Positions 35,170 to 45,628 of a stretch of 64,000 nucleotides of DNA are shown in pieces. Numbering within the stretch: the first letter of the stretch is position 1; each line of letters starts with the position of its first letter. Source of the DNA: Saccharomonospora azurea NA-128 (GTDB lineage Bacteria > Actinomycetota > Actinomycetes > Mycobacteriales > Pseudonocardiaceae). The translations under genes and the position numbers were made by a program. Location of the stretch: positions 3,408,368-3,472,367 of the forward strand of contig NZ_CM001466.1 in assembly GCF_000231055.2 (NCBI RefSeq). Direction: 5' to 3'. The notes under the pieces are model-generated. The model saw nothing but the letters and a program-made list of their open reading frames with translations. It was not told the origin of the DNA and made no database searches.

Positions 35170-36769
35170 GATGCCGGTCGGCGACGACGAACGACGCCCG
35201 TGTCCGCACGGGCGCGCCCGGCCGGGTGACGTGGTCGACGACCCGGAAGTCCGCCCGCAGCTCGTCGCGCGTGAGCCGGGTGCGGACGTAGCCGCGTTGG
35301 TTGTTGCGGAACTTGATGTGCGGGTTGCGCTGCAGGTCCGGGTGTTCGGCGGGGTCGGAGTCGGCGCCGTCGCCACCCGAGGTGACGGAGCTGGTGACCA
35401 GCTCGGTGCCGATCACGGGACTGTCGGGGTCGGCGTAGTCGGCTTTCAGCTCGTTCGCCCAGTGCGTGTGCACGTCGCCGGTGAGCACCACGGGGTTGCG
35501 CACGCCCGCGGCCACCCAGCCTTCCGCGATGCGCTCCTGCGAGCCCTGGTAGCCGTCCCAGGCGTCCATGCTGACCGCGCCCGTGTCGTTGACCCGGCGC
35601 GCGAAGAACACCTGCTGGCCGAGCACGTCCCAGCGGGCCCGGGACCGTCGGAACTGGCCGAGCAGCCACCGTTCCTGCTCGTCGCCGGTGAGCGAGCGGG
35701 CGGGGTCCACGGCGTCCTCGCAGACCTTCCAGCCGTCGTCGCACGCCTGGTCGTCGCGGTACTGGCGGGTGTCGAGCATGTGGAAGTTCGCCAACGCTCC
35801 CCAGGACACGGTGCGGTAGAGCTGGATGTGCGATCCGCTGGGGCGGTTGCGGCGGCGCAGCGGCATGTTCTCGTAGTACGCGCGGAACGCGTTCGCCCGC
35901 CGTTGCAGGAAGTTCGGCTGCGGGATCTCGGGCTTCTCGTGGACGTCGGCGGCCCAGTTGTTGTCGACCTCGTGGTCGTCGGGCACCACGAGCCACGGTG
36001 CCACCGCGTGGGCGGCCTGCAGGTCGGTGTCGGTGCGGTACTGCGCGTAGCGCTGCCGGTAGTTCGCGAGCGTCTCGGTCTCCGGGCCGCGGTGGTCGCG
36101 GACGTTGCCGTCGGGCGAGACGTAGGAGTCCGGCCGGTACTCGTAGACGTAGTCGCCGAGGTGCAGCACCAGGTCGGGCTCGTCCTCGGCCAGGCGCCGG
36201 TAGGCGGTGAAGTACCCGTGCTCGTACTGCGAGCAGGAGGCGAACGCCATCGCGAGGCCCGCGCCGAGCACACCGGGGGCGGGGGCGGTGCGGGTGCGTC
36301 CGACCGGGGAGAGGAACCGGCCGCACCGGAAGCGGTAGAAGTACTCCCGTCCCGGCGCCAGCCCCGCGACCTCCGCGTGGACCGCGTACCCGGCGTCGGC
36401 GTTCGTCGTCTCGTGGCCACGCCGGACGACGTGGCGGAACCGCTCGTCGCGGGCGAGTTCCCACTGCACGGTGACGGTGCGCCGGCTCATGCCGCCGAGT
36501 CCGTCGTCGGCGAGAGGGTCCGGGGCGAGGCGGGTCCACAGCACGACGCTGTGCTGGTCCGGTTCCCCGGACGCGACCCCGAGGGTGAACACCTCGCCGC
36601 GCAGTGGTGCGCCCGCGCCCTGTGCGGCAGCGGCGCGGGCGGAGGGTCCGAGGGCGCCGAGGGAGCCCGCGGCAGTGAGCGCCGTGGCGCCCAGGGCGGC
36701 TCCGCCGAGCAGCACCTGCCTGCGGCTCGGCACGATCGGTGACGGATGCTTCTCACCGTAAGCGGGCAT
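35141..36769 (-). CDS. phoD: PhoD-like alkaline phosphatase/phosphodiesterase, Tat-exported
   Basis: 542 residues. The N-terminus has a twin-arginine signal (SRRQVLLGGAALGATAL), so it is exported folded. The PhoD_N domain is about residues 60-150 and the metallophosphatase domain follows: FASCSQYEHGYF, LHLGDYVYEY, PDDHEVDNNW and LTGDVHTHW. These supply Fe/Ca ligands. It cleaves phosphomonoesters or diesters for phosphate supply. I start at ATG 36769 with GGGAGA upstream, which places the Tat motif near the N-terminus. No Pho box was identified by eye. Confidence 0.94.
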   Translation of the reverse strand: MPAYGEKHPSPIVPSRRQVLLGGAALGATALTAAGSLGALGPSARAAAAQGAGAPLRGEVFTLGVASGEPDQHSVVLWTRLAPDPLADDGLGGMSRRTVTVQWELARDERFRHVVRRGHETTNADAGYAVHAEVAGLAPGREYFYRFRCGRFLSPVGRTRTAPAPGVLGAGLAMAFASCSQYEHGYFTAYRRLAEDEPDLVLHLGDYVYEYRPDSYVSPDGNVRDHRGPETETLANYRQRYAQYRTDTDLQAAHAVAPWLVVPDDHEVDNNWAADVHEKPEIPQPNFLQRRANAFRAYYENMPLRRRNRPSGSHIQLYRTVSWGALANFHMLDTRQYRDDQACDDGWKVCEDAVDPARSLTGDEQERWLLGQFRRSRARWDVLGQQVFFARRVNDTGAVSMDAWDGYQGSQERIAEGWVAAGVRNPVVLTGDVHTHWANELKADYADPDSPVIGTELVTSSVTSGGDGADSDPAEHPDLQRNPHIKFRNNQRGYVRTRLTRDELRADFRVVDHVTRPGAPVRTRASFVVADRHPGLSEVTPR

Positions 36770-36984
36770 GGATCGTCTCCCAACGTGGTCTCGATCAGCC
36801 GGAACGCACACAGCCTGTCGACGTGTGGTGACCGAATGGTCCCGCGCGAGTGAGCGGGAAGTGAATACTGCGTTCGCGGGAGGTGCAGCGCCGCCGGGTG
36901 CGGAACGGGGACGTCGACCACGGTGTCGTCGCCGGTGTCGCCGGTACCGCGCTGACCAGGGAGGAGGACGTCACCCCACCCTGG

Positions 36985-37019
36985 TTGCGCGGCTAGCACT
37001 CCGATGGCTAGAGTGCTAA
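36985..37019 (+). promoter_or_regulatory. groES promoter overlapped by a CIRCE operator (HrcA site)
   Basis: CTAGCACTC (36993-37001), 9 bp, then GAGTGCTAA (37011-37019) matches the CIRCE inverted repeat at all but the first base. TTGCGC (36985-36990) and TAGAGT (37009-37014), 18 bp apart, may be the promoter; HrcA bound here would block it and be released on heat shock. Confidence 0.92.
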
Positions 37020-37125
37020 TTGCACGGCACCGCACACGCCCCGGCACCCGCGACGGCGGGGTGGTAGGAGCCGTACCCAACTAGGTACCTGCCAACGCTT
37101 TGGAAGACCCGTGGAGGTCACACCG

Positions 37126-37419
37126 GTGAGCGTGAACATCAAGCCGCTCGAGGACAAGATCGTTGTCCAGACGAGCGAGGCCGAGGAGACGACGGCTTCC
37201 GGCCTCGTCATTCCCGACACCGCTAAGGAGAAGCCCCAGGAGGGCAAGGTCCTGGCCGTGGGCCCGGGCCGCGTCGACGACAAGGGCAACCGCATCCCCG
37301 TGGATGTCAAGGAAGGCGACGTCGTCATCTACTCCAAGTACGGCGGCACCGAGGTCAAGTACAACGGCGAGGAGTACTTGATCCTGTCCGCTCGCGACGT
37401 GCTGGCCGTCATCAACTGA
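37126..37419 (+). CDS. groES: Co-chaperonin GroES
   Basis: 97 residues: [34 protein letters not shown] in outline, with the mobile loop (about 17-35), [16 protein letters not shown] and [21 protein letters not shown]. It caps the GroEL ring. GTG 37126 has GGAGGT 7 bp upstream; a start at 37111 would hide that site. First gene of the heat-shock operon, followed by a strong hairpin before groEL. Confidence 0.98.
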   Translation: MSVNIKPLEDKIVVQTSEAEETTASGLVIPDTAKEKPQEGKVLAVGPGRVDDKGNRIPVDVKEGDVVIYSKYGGTEVKYNGEEYLILSARDVLAVIN

Positions 37420-37433
37420 CGACCGCCTCGCGT

Positions 37434-37480
37434 CGAAACGCCCCGGGCCCCCGCACACGCCGGGGTACCGGGGCGTTTCG
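37434..37480 (+). terminator. Strong hairpin between groES and groEL
   Basis: CGAAACGCCCCGG and CCGGGGCGTTTCG form a 13-bp perfect stem 14 bp after groES, followed by CCTTTCT. It could be a partial terminator or an RNA stability or processing element that lowers groEL relative to groES. Confidence 0.75.
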
Positions 37481-37491
37481 CCTTTCTCTAG

Positions 37492-39111
<1,620 letters not shown>

Positions 39112-39135
39112 TCACCCGGCGAGCGTAGAGAGACG

Positions 39136-39174
39136 ACGAACGGGCGGCACTCGCGGTGAGTGCCGCCCGTTCGT
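39136..39174. terminator. Terminator after groEL
   Basis: ACGAACGGGCGGCACTC pairs perfectly over 17 bp with its complement around GCGGT, 24 bp after groEL. It can serve groEL and, from the other side, the convergent whiB gene. Confidence 0.9.
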
Positions 39175-39248
39175 GTGTCCGCCCGGGTCACTCGCCCAGC
39201 TTCCCGGACGGAGTTCGGTGCGGGAGGGGAACGTCCCGCGAGTGCCGA

Positions 39249-39551
39249 TCAGCGTGCGGTCAACGTGAGTGACCGCTTCTGCGACCGGATGATGGCGTCT
39301 CGTTCGGACTCGGACAGTCCACCCCAGATGCCGTACGGTTCGTGGACGGCGAGTGCGTGCTCCCGGCACAGCTGGAGTACCGGGCAGGTGTGGCAAATCG
39401 CCTTCGCCCGGGCCTCCCTTCGCGCTCGTGCCGGCCCCCGCTCCCCGTCAGGGTGAAAGAACGAGCCGCTGTCCATCCCCCGGCAAGCTCCCTCCAGTTG
39501 CCAGTCCCAAACATCCGCGTTCGGGCCAGGGAGTCTGCGCGTGTCTGCCAT
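39249..39551 (-). CDS. whiB3: WhiB-family iron-sulfur regulator (WhiD/WhiB3 type)
   Basis: 100 residues with the four cluster cysteines C23, C53, C56 and C62 (GACRGMD, AICHTCPVLQLC) that bind [4Fe-4S]. The GIWGGLSESERD turn and a basic C-terminal DNA-binding tail are also present. Wbl proteins act with the primary sigma factor region 4. Its position next to groEL1 and bldM/sigD matches M. tuberculosis whiB3 and Streptomyces whiD, so orthology is likely. ATG 39551 has GGAGG 13 bp upstream. Confidence 0.9.
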   Translation of the reverse strand: MADTRRLPGPNADVWDWQLEGACRGMDSGSFFHPDGERGPARARREARAKAICHTCPVLQLCREHALAVHEPYGIWGGLSESERDAIIRSQKRSLTLTAR

Positions 39552-39850
39552 TTTCGTGACCGCCTCCGATATCCGGCACCACGCGGCCGGATTGTGCAGT
39601 TGTCGTAGTGCGACTACTCCATTTGGTGCAACGGCCGTAACGCTAGAAGCCCATCCGGCGAATGTTCAAGGCCTGTCAGTGGAATCAGCCGATAGGCGTG
39701 TCCGTCTACTGTGATCGGTGACACGGCGCCCAAAAATGGTGCAATCGTTTCACTCGGGCGAGTTTCACCAGGTGATCCAGTTGTATTTCGAGGATGAAAA
39801 GGGCCCTACCCGCTGTGCTGTCGTGCACTCGTCCGGGTCACGATGAGGGC

Positions 39851-40798
39851 ATGCCGATCGTCGAAAAAGTGCTGCGAACCGCCGCGTTCGGTGGAAGCGC
39901 CTCCGTGCCGGAGGGGGGCCAGGAGTCGGATGAGCCTCCGGGAGCCCTTCGGCGGTCCCCGTCGTCCGCGCACGCCCCGCAGGTGCGGCAGTGGCTGGAG
40001 GCGGTGGTGCACGGCGCGTGCGGTCGGTATGCCGCGGCGGCGGCGCTGCTGGAGCCGTTGACCCGCCACCGTGTCGCGGTGGTGGCCTCGCTGGCGGCGT
40101 CGGCCCTCGCGTCGCACCGGCGGCAGCTCGGTGGGCATGCCGCCGCCCTGCGGCTCGACGGTCTGGCCCTGCGCAGGGCGATCGAGGCCGGCGAGGTCCG
40201 GGAGGCGGGCGGGGCGGCCTCAGCAGGGTGGGAGCGTGACGATCCGGATGGCCTGGACGTTTCCGGCGCACTCGCCGACGCCTTGATCGGGCTGGCCGCC
40301 GACCATCTCGGACTGGGCCGGCTGGTCGAGGCGGAGGTGCTCTTGAGGAGAGCCGCCGCGGTGGTGGCCGTCGGTGGGGGCTGGCGTGCCGAGGTGCGAC
40401 TCGGGTGGGTGCGCGCGGAGCTGTCCCTCGCGTCCGGGCGGCCGTCCGACAGCGTTTCGCCCGCGGAACGCGCTCTGGCTGCCTCGCGGGAAAAACGGGC
40501 GGGCCGGCACGCCGCCAAGTCGGGTCTGATCCTCGGGGCGGCGTTGGCGGCTCGTCGCGAAACGGGGGACGGCGAGCGCGCGCGGGAGCTCGTGGAATCG
40601 GCATTGGCGTCGGCCGAGCAAAACGGATGGCGGTCACTGGTGTGGCCCGCTCACGCACTTCTTGCCGATCTCGAAACGGAACACGAACAGGCAGTTTGGA
40701 ACCGCTCCAAAACTACTGATGAGTTGAACGCGTTGCTCGCGTCCACCGATCCGGTGGGACGGCGGTTGGCCCTCGACTCGCCATGGGTGCCGATCTAG
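39851..40798 (+). CDS. Alanine-rich helical-repeat (TPR-like) protein of unknown function
   Basis: 315 residues, rich in Ala and Arg, predicted all-helical with TPR-like pairs (YAAAAALLEPLTRHRVAVVA, LVEAEVLLRRAAAVVAVGG, GERARELVESALASAEQNG). There is no signal or membrane helix. I choose ATG 39851 (GAGGGC just upstream); ATG 39794 is possible. It lies between whiB and bldM, where actinobacterial genomes often carry an uncharacterised TPR-type protein. A repeat copy lies in the coding region at 40451. Function unknown. Confidence 0.72.
   Translation: MPIVEKVLRTAAFGGSASVPEGGQESDEPPGALRRSPSSAHAPQVRQWLEAVVHGACGRYAAAAALLEPLTRHRVAVVASLAASALASHRRQLGGHAAALRLDGLALRRAIEAGEVREAGGAASAGWERDDPDGLDVSGALADALIGLAADHLGLGRLVEAEVLLRRAAAVVAVGGGWRAEVRLGWVRAELSLASGRPSDSVSPAERALAASREKRAGRHAAKSGLILGAALAARRETGDGERARELVESALASAEQNGWRSLVWPAHALLADLETEHEQAVWNRSKTTDELNALLASTDPVGRRLALDSPWVPI
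40451..40474 (-). repeat. Palindromic repeat inside the helical-repeat gene
   Basis: AGCG and CGCT outer arms with a TTTCGCCCGCGGAA centre match the family; it is read in frame as SVSPAERAL. Confidence 0.6.
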
Positions 40799-40868
40799 GC
40801 CGTTTCCTGGGCGAGAGGGGCCATGCCGACATCTGGGCGAAGATTTCTCCAAAAAAAGCCACCGGATC

Positions 40869-40883
40869 GTGTCAAGGTGACAC
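40869..40883 (+). promoter_or_regulatory. Palindrome upstream of bldM
   Basis: GTGTCA-AGG-TGACAC is a perfect 6-bp inverted repeat 55 bp before the bldM start, with a half-site TGTCAC at 40911-40916. It is a candidate operator, perhaps for BldM itself or another dimeric regulator. Confidence 0.5.
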
Positions 40884-40938
40884 CTAAAGCGTCCGATAGG
40901 GGAAGAGGAATGTCACCCGGCTGCAGGAAGGAACCCCT

Positions 40939-41535
40939 GTGACGACGGTCTTGATCTGCGACGACCGACGCAGTGTCCGCGAAGGACTCACGCGCGTGAT
41001 GTCCGCTGTTCCCGGCGTCAGTCGCATCGACTGCGTAGCGCACGGTGACGAGTTGCTCGCCCGGTACTCCCGCCAGCCCGTCGACGTCGTGCTCGTGGGC
41101 ACGCAGCGTGCTGTGCCGACCGGTGTCGAGGCCACCCGCCGGTTGGTCTCCGCCAACCCGCAGGCGAACGTCATCGTGTTCGGCGCCCCCGACGACGCCG
41201 GCAGCATCGCTGCCGCCATCGCCGGCGGTGCTCGCGGCTACCTGAGGTGGGACGCTTCCCGTCCCGAGCTCGTCGCCGCGCTCGCTCACACGCTCGCCAG
41301 CACGTCCGTGCCCGCGCCCCGTCAGCCCTCCGACCCTGGCGTCCAGCTCACCGAGCGCGAGCTGCAGGTGCTGCGTGGGATGAGCCAGGGCAAGAGCAAC
41401 GGGCAGATCGGTCGCGAGCTCTACCTGTCCGAAGACACCGTGAAGACCCACGCCCGCCGTTTGTTCCGCAAGCTCGGCGTGCGCGACCGTGCTCAGGCCG
41501 TCGCGCACGGCTTCCGACGCGGTCTCGTCTCCTGA
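40939..41535 (+). CDS. bldM: BldM-type atypical response regulator
   Basis: 198 residues: a receiver-like domain (1 to about 120) and a LuxR-type helix-turn-helix (about 135-195, LTERELQVLRGMSQGKSNGQ, EDTVKTHARRLFRKLG) very like Streptomyces BldM. Acidic Asp8/Asp9 are present, but position 54, the phospho-acceptor Asp of typical receivers (D54 in S. coelicolor BldM), is Gly (VLVGTQ). It is therefore expected to work without phosphorylation. In Streptomyces BldM controls development alone or with WhiI. It lies beside sigD and whiB as there. GTG 40939 follows AGGAAGG. Confidence 0.9.
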   Translation: MTTVLICDDRRSVREGLTRVMSAVPGVSRIDCVAHGDELLARYSRQPVDVVLVGTQRAVPTGVEATRRLVSANPQANVIVFGAPDDAGSIAAAIAGGARGYLRWDASRPELVAALAHTLASTSVPAPRQPSDPGVQLTERELQVLRGMSQGKSNGQIGRELYLSEDTVKTHARRLFRKLGVRDRAQAVAHGFRRGLVS

Positions 41536-41845
41536 ATGGGTCGGTGTCGCCAACTCCGCAGTGTCCCTGATCCCCCCGCACACGCCACGCCGGCACGCCG
41601 GTGTGGCGTGTCACGTTGTGGGGACGACCCGTGCTCGGAAAGCCGATGATCGTCGACATGTCGACCACTGAGGTGCGGTCCGTCGTCGCTGGTCGCGTCG
41701 TGCGGGAAACCCGACACCGACCGTCGACGATATCGAGCGGTCCCGGCAGGTACGGTAGGTGTCACCGGCGTGGTGGCGACGGTTTCGACAGCCGCACGCC
41801 GTTGTTTATGCACGCCTAGACGTAACACCGGGACTGTTGTCTGCG
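41536..41845. other. Intergenic region between bldM and sigD
   Basis: 310 bp without a convincing gene; short frames have no ribosome site or protein-like makeup. It should hold the sigD promoter. GTAACA at 41822-41827 and CGAT at 41844-41847, 16 bp apart, resemble a SigD-type promoter, but it overlaps the chosen start codon and is probably chance. Confidence 0.5.
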
Positions 41846-42418
41846 ATGGCAAACGTGGGGGATGGGCTGGACGAGTCGGTCGCCGCCGCTGTCGAGGGAG
41901 ATCCTCAAGCGGTCGAGCGGCTACTGGCCGCTATCCGTCCCCTGGTGGTGCGGTATTGCCGCGCCAGAGTTGGCAGGCAGGAGCGCACGTTCGCTTCGGC
42001 AGACGACGTCGCCCAGGAGGTGTGTCTCGCGGTGCTCACGGCATTGCCTTCGTACCGTGACCAGGGCCGCCCCTTTCTGGCGTTCGTCTACGGAATCGCC
42101 CAGCACAAGGTCGCCGACGCGCATCGTGCCGCGTCCCGCAACCGCGCGGAGCCGGTCGCCGAGGTCCCCGACGAGGTCGAGGGGGACGTCGGCCCCGAGC
42201 AGCGCGCTCTGCAGGGTGAGTTGAACGAACGGATGTCGCAGTTGTTGCAGGTTCTGCCGGACAAACAACGCGAGATCGTGGTGTTGCGGGTCGTCGTCGG
42301 GTTGTCCGCGGAGGAGACCGCGGACGCCGTCGGCTCGACGCCCGGGGCGGTCAGGGTCGCCCAGCATCGCGCCCTCGCGCGGCTACGCAAGGCGCTGGCC
42401 GCTGAGGAGGTGGTCTGA
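41846..42418 (+). CDS. sigD: RNA polymerase sigma factor SigD (ECF-type)
   Basis: 190 residues with region 2 (VVRYCRARVG, DDVAQEVCLAVLTALPSYRD, FLAFVYGIAQHKVADAHR) and region 4 (LPDKQREIVVLRVVVGLSAE, STPGAVRVAQHRALARLRKAL). It is the SigD subfamily found beside guaB and bldM in actinobacteria. I start at ATG 41846 (MANVGDGLDESVAAAV). It shares one base with rsdA (TGATG), so sigma and anti-sigma are co-translated. Confidence 0.92.
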   Translation: MANVGDGLDESVAAAVEGDPQAVERLLAAIRPLVVRYCRARVGRQERTFASADDVAQEVCLAVLTALPSYRDQGRPFLAFVYGIAQHKVADAHRAASRNRAEPVAEVPDEVEGDVGPEQRALQGELNERMSQLLQVLPDKQREIVVLRVVVGLSAEETADAVGSTPGAVRVAQHRALARLRKALAAEEVV

Positions 42419-43470
42419 TGACGGAACGCGACGGTGTTGACGGCGACAACCACGAGAACGACAACCACGAGAACGACAACCACGAGAACCACAAGCACGA
42501 AGCCGAGTCCGGGGTCGACGGCCGCGACGACGCCGCGACGTCGCGCGAGTCAGGCACACCCTTCGACTCCGCCGACCTCTCGGAGACCGACCTCACCGCC
42601 GGACAGGAGGCCGAGCGGGCCGACTCCGAGCTGACCGATCTCTCCTCCATCCAGGCCGACGACGCGCTGCTCGACGCTCTCGGCGGGGCGGACTCCCGGG
42701 TCGCCGACGGCCTCGGCGACCACGAACTGAGCGCACTGCTGCTCGCGTGGCGGCGCGACGTCGACAGCGAGGCCCTTCCCGAGCTGGTCGACACCGACAC
42801 GGCCGTCACCACGGTCAAGACCGCCGCCGTCGCGCGCAACGCGCGGGGCCGGAGCCGCAGGCGCATGCTCGTTCCCGTGGCCGCGGCCGCCGCCGTGCTG
42901 GCCATCGGCTTCACCGGGACGGCTCTCGCGGCGCGAGACGCGCAGCCCGGCGACACGCTGTGGGGCCTCAGCAAGGTGCTGTACGCCGACCACGCGCGGT
43001 CGGTGGAGGCCGCGGCGTCCGTGCGTACCGACCTGGAGGCCGCGTACCTGGCCATCGCGCAGCAGCGTTACGAGGACGCGCGGGCCGCTCTGGACGAGGC
43101 CGAGGAGGCGCTCCAGGGTGTGACCGGCGAGGACGAGCTCGCGAAGCTGCGTGCGCGGCACACCGAGTTGATGGCCCAGCTCGACGAGCCGGAGAACGCG
43201 CCCGAGGTCCCTCCGAACTCGTCGTCTCACGCCACGTCGAGCACCGCGGAACCGGACACGTCCACGCCGTCGGGTTCGGTGCCGGAGTCGTCGCAGCACA
43301 GCGTCCCGCCCGAGCTGGACGAGACGTCCTCGATCCCCACGACCGAGCCGCCGTCGTCCACGGAGCCGACGTCGCCGCCGACGACCACCGAGGACAGCCC
43401 CAGCGAGGACGAGTCGGGCAGCCGGTCCGACACGTCGGTCTCCAGGGAGGGGTGGGGGCTCACCGGCTGA
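42418..43470 (+). CDS. rsdA: RsdA-type anti-sigma-D factor, single-span membrane protein
   Basis: 350 residues. The cytoplasmic part contains a sigma-binding segment (LSSIQADDALLDALGG to LLLAWRRDVDSEALPEL, about residues 75-125). One membrane helix (MLVPVAAAAAVLAIGFTGTA) follows at about residues 150-170. Outside is a helical DUF5667-like region (LWGLSKVLYADHARSVEAAA, ARAALDEAEEAL) and a long Ser/Thr/Pro-rich tail. In M. tuberculosis RsdA (Rv3413c) holds SigD until regulated proteolysis. The N-terminus carries a three-unit DNHEN repeat rich in Asn/His, absent from what I know of RsdA. Confidence 0.88.
   Translation: MTERDGVDGDNHENDNHENDNHENHKHEAESGVDGRDDAATSRESGTPFDSADLSETDLTAGQEAERADSELTDLSSIQADDALLDALGGADSRVADGLGDHELSALLLAWRRDVDSEALPELVDTDTAVTTVKTAAVARNARGRSRRRMLVPVAAAAAVLAIGFTGTALAARDAQPGDTLWGLSKVLYADHARSVEAAASVRTDLEAAYLAIAQQRYEDARAALDEAEEALQGVTGEDELAKLRARHTELMAQLDEPENAPEVPPNSSSHATSSTAEPDTSTPSGSVPESSQHSVPPELDETSSIPTTEPPSSTEPTSPPTTTEDSPSEDESGSRSDTSVSREGWGLTG
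42445..42489 (+). repeat. Three perfect 15-bp tandem repeats in rsdA
   Basis: The unit GACAACCACGAGAAC occurs three times without a mismatch and encodes DNHEN; a fourth partial unit follows. Its length is a multiple of three, so copy changes would keep the frame. Confidence 0.95.
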
Positions 43471-43493
43471 GCCGGTCGAGGCCCCACAGACGA

Positions 43494-43523
43494 CGAACGC
43501 CCTCCGCGAGGGGAGGGCGTTCG
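43494..43523. terminator. Bidirectional terminator between rsdA and the DUF5319 gene
   Basis: CGAACGCCCTCC and GGAGGGCGTTCG form a 12-bp perfect stem in the 66-bp convergent gap. Confidence 0.8.
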
Positions 43524-43536
43524 GGCGACGCGACCG

Positions 43537-43923
43537 TCAGTGGGCGTTCTCGGTGGCGGTGATCCCGTCGGCGAACCCGCGGCAGTAGTCCCAGGTGACG
43601 TAGAGCGCGGGGTTCGGGTCGAAGGCCGGTTCGTGGGGGCGCATGTGCCCGTCGGCCAGCAGTTGTTCGAGACTCGCCCGGAGCAGATGCCAGTCGTGGT
43701 AGTGAGGCTGCTCGCATTCGCCGCAGTCCACGACGATGCCCCTCACTCCCCGCGGCTCCAGCAGTGCCTGGTAGACCGTGAGGTCCGACAGGTCCGCGAG
43801 GAGCTCGGAGCGCTCTTCGGGGCTCATCGGTTCGGCAGCGGGCTCATCGAGCGCCGCGAACTCCCTGGCTGGGTCGTTCGGGTCGTCGGCGAACGGATCC
43901 GGAGGCAACACTTCGTGTGGCAC
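43537..43923 (-). CDS. DUF5319 family protein
   Basis: 128 residues, acidic and soluble. A Pro/Asp-rich start (PDPFADDPNDPAREFAAL) leads to VVDCGECEQPHYHDWHLLRA, where CxxC and HxHxxH lie close together and could bind a metal. WDYCRGFADGI follows. It corresponds in position to Rv3412, next to guaB. Function unknown. It is divergent from guaB with 108 bp between starts. Confidence 0.85.
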   Translation of the reverse strand: MPHEVLPPDPFADDPNDPAREFAALDEPAAEPMSPEERSELLADLSDLTVYQALLEPRGVRGIVVDCGECEQPHYHDWHLLRASLEQLLADGHMRPHEPAFDPNPALYVTWDYCRGFADGITATENAH

Positions 43924-43977
43924 GATCCAGCACGGTACCGGGCCGTCCCCGGGTTGCGTCCAGATACCATCGATTAA

Positions 43978-45573
<1,596 letters not shown>

Positions 45574-45628
45574 TTCGCCTCTCACCTCGACGTCGGCCTC
45601 AGGGCCGAAGAAACAGAAGGGATTTCAC

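Noticed and set aside
36871-36895. Another repeat copy near GCGTTCGCGGGAGG
   Set aside because: Only the core half matches and no second arm is present.
41822-41847. SigD autoregulatory promoter upstream of sigD
   Set aside because: The GTAACA/CGAT pair overlaps the chosen start codon, so it cannot drive the full gene unless translation starts later.
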